Positions 7,682 through 10,354 of a DNA stretch of 10,354 bases are shown here, one piece after another (within the stretch, counting starts at the first letter, position 1; each line of letters opens with the position of its first letter). Under the pieces are notes generated by a model. That model searched no databases. It worked only from the letters and a program-made list of their open reading frames with translations, and was not told the DNA's origin. The DNA lies in the NCBI GenBank assembly GCA_964631745.1, contig CAZVWV010000131.1, forward strand, positions 1-10,354. Reading direction: 5' to 3'. The DNA comes from CAZVWV01 sp964631745. Its GTDB lineage: Bacteria > Bdellovibrionota_C > UBA2361 > JBGSMV01. The position numbers and the translations under genes were made by a program.

Positions 7682-7711
7682 TTGACTGGGGTGATTTGTT
7701 TTTGCTATAAG
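7682..7711 (+). promoter_or_regulatory. Sigma70-type promoter for the min genes
   Basis: TTGACT (7682-7687) matches five of six -35 positions. It is followed after 18 bp by TATAAG (7706-7711), which matches five of six -10 positions and is preceded by TGC, forming an extended -10. Transcription would begin near 7718, about 30 bp before the minC ATG. This is the best promoter match I see in the window. Confidence 0.7.
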
Positions 7712-7748
7712 TCGCTTAAACTAAATTGAAGTTTTAAAAGACTAGAGC

Positions 7749-8699
7749 ATGGAAGAGAACTTCCCCGGCGAGGGAATTGGGTCGGATTCGGTTGATTTGG
7801 GCTTCCTGGATCGCGGTGGGGTAGTGACAGCGCGCGGCACCGGCGATGGACTAATTCTACGTTTAGACGGGCGCGTGCCGCATGAGACTTTACGATCTGC
7901 GGTTGTAGATTTTTTGTCATCGCGCAGAGCATTTTTGGGCGGAAACGAAGTTGCGATAGAGTGGGTAGGCGCCAAACCCTCAGATATTTTGATTACAGAG
8001 CTTTCGGATCTGCTGAGTGACGAGTTCGGTATAACAGTGAAAGCATCCCGGTTGAAGGAATTGCGCGGGGATACGCGGGGAGATATACGGGGAGACGACA
8101 GCAAGCATGGCACTCTTAGAGAGAGTATCGAAGTCTCAAGCGTGCATGATATCTCTAGTGCCCGCGAGAGGCGGGAACTTGAATCCGACAAAACTTTGGG
8201 GCTTTTTGGAGGCGTTGAGAACCTAGCCTTCGCTGATGAAGAGCTGGCCAGCAAGGGTTCGGGCGATGGCCGTGGTGATATCAGGTCTGGCAGTTTGAGC
8301 GAGACAAAAGGCGGCGCGATAGCAGAAGCCTTTTTATGGGACGACCCGGATGCGCGCATGATTTATGCGACCTTACGTTCGGGGCAGAAAATCGAGACGG
8401 AGCACTCTTTGGTGGTCTTTGGAGACGTGAATTCCGGCGCCGAGGTAGTAGCGGGTGGTGATATTGTAGTGCTGGGAACGCTGAGAGGGGTAGCTCATGC
8501 AGGCGCGTATGATGAAACCGGGGGCGGGCGATTTATCATGGCGCTTAATTTACAACCCACGCAGTTAAGAATTGGCTCGGTCATAAGCCGCGGTTCGAGT
8601 GAGGGGCAGAAGTCCGCAGAGATCGCTCGCGTGGAAGCTAATATGATCGTGGTTGAGACGTATCAATCTAGGAGTTTTGTGGCGCGTAGGCGTGCGTGA
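7749..8699 (+). CDS. minC: Septum site-determining protein MinC
   Basis: The FtsZ-inhibiting component of the Min system, recruited to the membrane by MinD. Residues about 24-103 match the N-terminal MinC domain (LILRLDGR, then an alternating beta/alpha pattern). Residues about 203-300 are the C-terminal beta-helix domain, with the MinD-binding RSGQ (210-213), GDVNSGAEVVAGGDIVVLG (225-243) and QPTQLRIG (269-276). At 316 residues it is longer than E. coli MinC (231), mainly through a ~95-residue hydrophilic linker (104-200) containing RGD-T-RGD-I-RGD (106-116) and a further RGDIR (175-179). The C-terminus ends in a basic VARRRA. The ATG lies about 30 bp after the predicted transcription start; its ribosome-binding site is weak (TAGAG). 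The stop codon sits in the first unit of a 15-bp tandem array. It is first of three consecutive min genes. Confidence 0.94.
   Translation: MEENFPGEGIGSDSVDLGFLDRGGVVTARGTGDGLILRLDGRVPHETLRSAVVDFLSSRRAFLGGNEVAIEWVGAKPSDILITELSDLLSDEFGITVKASRLKELRGDTRGDIRGDDSKHGTLRESIEVSSVHDISSARERRELESDKTLGLFGGVENLAFADEELASKGSGDGRGDIRSGSLSETKGGAIAEAFLWDDPDARMIYATLRSGQKIETEHSLVVFGDVNSGAEVVAGGDIVVLGTLRGVAHAGAYDETGGGRFIMALNLQPTQLRIGSVISRGSSEGQKSAEIARVEANMIVVETYQSRSFVARRRA
8064..8096 (+). repeat. 12-bp tandem units in the minC linker encoding (RGDx)3
   Basis: Three successive 12-bp units (8064-8075, 8076-8087 and the partial 8088-8096), built around CGGGGAGATA, encode RGDT, RGDI and RGD. The units differ at a few bases. 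A related GGTGATATCAG at 8274-8284 follows the fourth RGD. The repeat stays in frame and lies in the interdomain linker, where length change should be tolerated. Confidence 0.75.
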
Positions 8700-8760
8700 T
8701 TTGGGCGTGCGTGATTTGCGTGCGTGATTTGACTGGGCGTGATTTGGCTGTGCGAGTTTG
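8689..8760 (+). repeat. 15-bp tandem repeat carrying the minC stop codon
   Basis: GGCGTGCGTGATTTG occurs twice with no mismatch (8689-8703 and 8704-8718). A shortened copy (8719-8731), a diverged copy ending GGGCGTGATTTG (8732-8746) and a degenerate copy ending TGCGAGTTTG (8747-8760) follow. The first unit contains the minC TGA (8697-8699); further TGA triplets occur at 8712, 8725 and 8740, the first in the minC frame and the next two shifted. The array takes up most of the minC-minD gap. Confidence 0.9.
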
Positions 8761-8788
8761 GTGAATGTTTTTTAGTTGTGAGGATTGA

Positions 8789-9604
8789 ATGAGCCTTAAG
8801 AATGGAAATAGTGCCAAAAATCTTGGTGAAGTGATTGTGGTTACTTCTGGTAAGGGTGGAGTCGGCAAGACTACAACAACCGCCAGTATTGGGGCTGCGT
8901 TGGCCGTGCGCGGCAAGCGCGTATTGGTGGTCGATGCTGATATCGGTCTTAGAAACTTAGATGTTATCTTGGGTTTGGAAAACCGAATTGTTTTTAACCT
9001 TGTAGATGTGGCCAAAAAACTTTGCAAGCCGCAACAAGCGATTATCAAATCCAAGAAATCTAACAATTTGTTCCTGCTGCCAGCCTCACAAACGGACGAG
9101 AAGGATGTGGTGGACGAGAATGAAGTTAGAGCTGCGCTCGATCAGTTCCGCCGAGAGTTCAATTTTATCATCGTTGATTCACCGGCCGGTATCGAGCAGG
9201 GGTTTAAGAACGCCTGCGCCGCGGCTGATAAGGCCCTGGTTGTGACCACTCCTGAAGTTCCGGCCATTAGAGATGCCGATCGGGTGGTGGGCTTGCTTAC
9301 TTCGCGGGGAATTGAGCCGCATCTTTTAATCAACCGCTTAGACCAGAACATGGTCAGGCGCGGGGATATGCTCTCTATAGAGGACGTTCAGGATATTCTT
9401 GGCATAGATCTGATAGGGGTGATTGAACGCGACGAGAACGTGATCGTCTCCGCAAATTGTGGAGAGCCTGTTGTTTATAACCAGAAATCAAAGGCCGGCG
9501 CGGCGTTTTCCCGCATAGCTGGAAGGCTATGTGGCGAGCAGATTCCAATACCGGATTTTGCCGGTAATGGGCTATGGGGCCGCCTGGGGAGGCTGTGGGC
9601 TTAA
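8789..9604 (+). CDS. minD: Septum site-determining protein MinD (ATPase)
   Basis: A 271-residue ParA/MinD-family ATPase that dimerises on ATP binding, attaches to the inner membrane, recruits MinC and is released by MinE. The deviant Walker A GKGGVGKTT (21-29) has the signature Lys22 and the P-loop Lys27. DADIGLRNLD (49-58) is the typical MinD switch region, and FIIVDSPAGIEQG (126-138) is the Walker B region with Asp130. The C-terminal GLWGRLGRLWA (261-271) is an amphipathic stretch with aromatic and Leu residues on one face and Arg on the other, as expected for the membrane-targeting helix. The length matches the family, with about ten extra N-terminal residues before the first strand. GAGG (8780-8783) lies 5 nt before the ATG. 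The TAA stop is inside a tandem repeat. Confidence 0.97.
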   Translation: MSLKNGNSAKNLGEVIVVTSGKGGVGKTTTTASIGAALAVRGKRVLVVDADIGLRNLDVILGLENRIVFNLVDVAKKLCKPQQAIIKSKKSNNLFLLPASQTDEKDVVDENEVRAALDQFRREFNFIIVDSPAGIEQGFKNACAAADKALVVTTPEVPAIRDADRVVGLLTSRGIEPHLLINRLDQNMVRRGDMLSIEDVQDILGIDLIGVIERDENVIVSANCGEPVVYNQKSKAGAAFSRIAGRLCGEQIPIPDFAGNGLWGRLGRLWA

Positions 9605-9647
9605 TCTCGGGGGCTTAGTGTCGGGGGCTTAAAGTACTGGGGGCTTA
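9597..9647 (+). repeat. 14-16-bp tandem repeat carrying the minD stop codon
   Basis: GGGGGCTTA recurs at 9609-9617, 9623-9631 and 9639-9647, with an initial copy TGGGCTTA at 9596-9603 that forms the last codons of minD. Unit spacing is 14, 14 and 16 bp. Each unit gives a stop triplet at the TTA junction: TAA (9602), TAG (9616), TAA (9630) and TAG (9646). The first three fall in three different reading frames. The intervening bases differ in each unit. Confidence 0.88.
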
Positions 9648-9650
9648 GGC

Positions 9651-9752
9651 ATGAATGAGACTATGAATGCCGAGACTTTTTCTAACTGGCGCAGCTTCTA
9701 TCTTGGAGTTAGGATAGGGGCACTTTTAGTGAGGGAGTGCAGTGATATTTAA
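9651..9752 (+). CDS. Candidate 33-residue ORF overlapping the minE start
   Basis: ATG at 9651 opens a 33-codon frame (MNETMNAETFSNWRSFYLGV...) ending in TAA at 9750-9752, so it overlaps the first 11 bases of minE in another frame. A G-run (9639-9643) from the minD-stop repeat lies 7 nt upstream and could serve as a poor ribosome-binding site. The middle part is mildly hydrophobic. It could be a leader peptide coupling translation to minE, but a frame of this size is expected by chance, and nothing else supports it. Confidence 0.2.
   Translation: MNETMNAETFSNWRSFYLGVRIGALLVRECSDI
9698..9717 (+). promoter_or_regulatory. Small hairpin upstream of minE
   Basis: CTATCTT and AGGATAG can pair as a 7-bp stem (one G-U) around a 6-nt loop GGAGTT. 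A second tiny stem, CACT/AGTG with loop TTT (9721-9731), follows at once and abuts the minE ribosome-binding site GAGGGA (9731-9736). These may modulate minE translation relative to minD. Both stems are weak and could be fortuitous. Confidence 0.25.
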
Positions 9753-10212
9753 TTTTTCAAAATTCTTTGGCGGGAAAAGCGTTAGTAAATCTTTGGCGAA
9801 GAGTCGGCTGCACTTTGTGCTGGTGCAAGATAGAACCGGCCTCACCAATGACGAGATGGCCAATTTCAAAAAAGAGATGGTCTCAGTCATAGAAAAATAT
9901 TTTGTAATCGACAAGAAAGGCTTCGATATCGAGTATAAGCGCGATACGGACCTGACTACCTTAGTGATTAACTCCCCCATTGTAGTTAGACGCCAGGAGA
10001 GCATCCACCACGAAGTCGGCTCAGGAAAGCGCCGAGAAAAGCAGCGCGATCGGCAAAAAGCAAAAGGCTCAGAGAGCGCGCATGCTGATGAGATGAGTTT
10101 TGATGATGGATCAGATGCTACCGGGACGGATAGCAGCTCTGAGGAAACAAGCCAGAACGAAGTTAATGCGAAAAATGTAGAGTCAGCCCAGGAGCTGCCT
10201 AAGGCGATATAG
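9742..10212 (+). CDS. minE: Cell division topological specificity factor MinE with long C-terminal tail
   Basis: MinE displaces MinC from MinD and stimulates MinD ATPase, which drives the oscillation. Residues 1-12 (MIFNFSKFFGGK) form the short amphipathic membrane-binding start. Residues about 13-30 (SVSKSLAKSRLHFVLVQD) align in pattern with the anti-MinCD segment of E. coli MinE, including the A-K-x-R-L core. Residues 34-84 give the topological specificity domain with KKEMVSVIEKYFVID (43-57). The canonical protein is about 80-90 residues; this one has 156. The extra part has a basic patch KRREKQRDRQKAK (96-108) and then an acidic, Ser-rich stretch (111-142), likely disordered. The start is GTG at 9742-9744, chosen because GAGGGA lies 5 nt upstream and it gives the family N-terminus. 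It is last of the min genes, 137 bp after minD. Confidence 0.92.
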   Translation: MIFNFSKFFGGKSVSKSLAKSRLHFVLVQDRTGLTNDEMANFKKEMVSVIEKYFVIDKKGFDIEYKRDTDLTTLVINSPIVVRRQESIHHEVGSGKRREKQRDRQKAKGSESAHADEMSFDDGSDATGTDSSSEETSQNEVNAKNVESAQELPKAI

Positions 10213-10298
10213 GCGGCTATTCTAATATAGCTATCTAAGATAGCTAAGTAGTTAGTCCCTAAAGTTGTAATTGCTCATAAACTCAGGGTGATTTCTTA
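10213..10298 (+). repeat. AT-rich region after minE with degenerate repeats and a small hairpin
   Basis: I see no gene here. Just after the minE TAG the sequence falls into three loosely related units, CTATTCTAATATAG (10217-10230), CTATCTAAGATAG (10231-10243) and CTAAGTAGTTAG (10244-10255), each ending in TAG. Within them TAGCTATC (10228-10235) and GATAGCTA (10239-10246) form a perfect 8-bp inverted repeat with a 3-nt loop. No T-tract follows, so it is not a standard intrinsic terminator. Confidence 0.5.
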
Positions 10299-10354
10299 CT
10301 CCGTGACCTCAGTGGTAAAAAATTCTGAATAATTTCACCACTGAGGTCACGGAG
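10299..10354. repeat. 18-bp inverted repeat ending exactly at the window edge
   Basis: CTCCGTGACCTCAGTGGT (10299-10316) is perfectly complementary to 10337-10354, with a 20-nt AT-rich centre. Inside the centre AAATT (10320-10324) and AATTT (10331-10335) can extend the stem after a small bulge, leaving a 6-nt loop. The long GC-containing stem could terminate transcription of the min genes. The form, a GTGACCTC-type arm with an A/T-rich loop, also resembles dispersed intergenic palindromes that I recall from many environmental bacterial genomes. The second arm stops at the last base of the window. Confidence 0.85.

Noticed and set aside
8064..8096. RGD motifs in MinC as integrin-binding or adhesion motifs
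   Set aside because: MinC is cytoplasmic, and here the triplet reflects a nucleotide repeat in a flexible linker.
7742..8359. A 205-codon minus-strand frame, Ser/Pro-rich, opposite minC
   Set aside because: It lies wholly antisense to a clear MinC, has low-complexity Ser/Pro/Arg composition typical of a shadow frame, and has no family motif.
8689..8760. CRISPR-like repeat array
   Set aside because: The units are 13-15 bp and directly abutting, with no unique spacers and no cas genes nearby; it is a simple tandem repeat.
8668..9066. A 132-codon minus-strand frame across the minC-minD junction
   Set aside because: It is antisense to the conserved MinD P-loop region, and its end is read through the 15-bp tandem repeat, giving the repetitive QITHAQITHA; no support as a gene.
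10228..10246. Intrinsic terminator for the min genes
   Set aside because: The 8-bp stem is AT-rich with a 3-nt loop and no T-tract follows; the larger palindrome at 10299-10354 is the better terminator candidate.

Overview
The window reads as a chromosomal, housekeeping-type stretch of a diderm (Gram-negative-type) bacterium of roughly balanced base composition. The diderm inference rests on a MinCDE division-site system with a true MinE, a predicted lipoprotein and a predicted exported PD40-repeat (TolB-like) protein. The lineage cannot be fixed from sequence reading alone. A fused gamma/alpha 2-oxoacid:ferredoxin oxidoreductase, a type 2 PyrF, a 686-residue RNB nuclease and a PF10023-type metallopeptidase together would fit a deltaproteobacterial-grade or Bdellovibrionota-like lineage, but this is inference. 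I see no phage, transposon, CRISPR, tRNA or rRNA signal.

Layout. (1) 1-2040, minus strand: korA followed by korB (cut by the window edge), overlapping by 4 bp; together they form a ferredoxin-linked 2-oxoacid oxidoreductase. (2) 2041-2337: intergenic region with short symmetric elements. (3) 2338-2538, plus strand: a 66-residue acidic protein of unknown function. (4) 2549-7620, minus strand: a tightly packed gene set in transcription order PD40 beta-propeller protein, HExxH lipoprotein, pyrF and RNB exoribonuclease. The first three overlap or nearly touch; the nuclease follows a 74-bp gap that may hold its own promoter. (5) 7621-7748: divergent promoter region with a good sigma70-type promoter for minC. 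(6) 7749-10212, plus strand: minC, minD, minE, encoding the oscillator that places the division septum. (7) 10213-10354: AT-rich tail ending in an 18-bp-arm inverted repeat whose outer end coincides with the window end.

The min genes work together: MinD (ATPase) binds the membrane through its C-terminal amphipathic helix and recruits MinC, which blocks FtsZ; MinE stimulates MinD release. Here MinC has a long linker with iterated Arg-Gly-Asp units and MinE carries a charged C-terminal tail of about 70 residues.

The most distinctive pattern is at gene ends. The stop codons of minC (15-bp units), minD (14-16-bp units) and the RNB nuclease gene (8-bp units) each lie inside a different short tandem repeat, so the stop codon is copied downstream several times; after minD the copies fall in all three frames. 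A weaker version follows minE. I did not find an undescribed defence or mobile system; the repeated-stop pattern is the observation most worth testing genome-wide.
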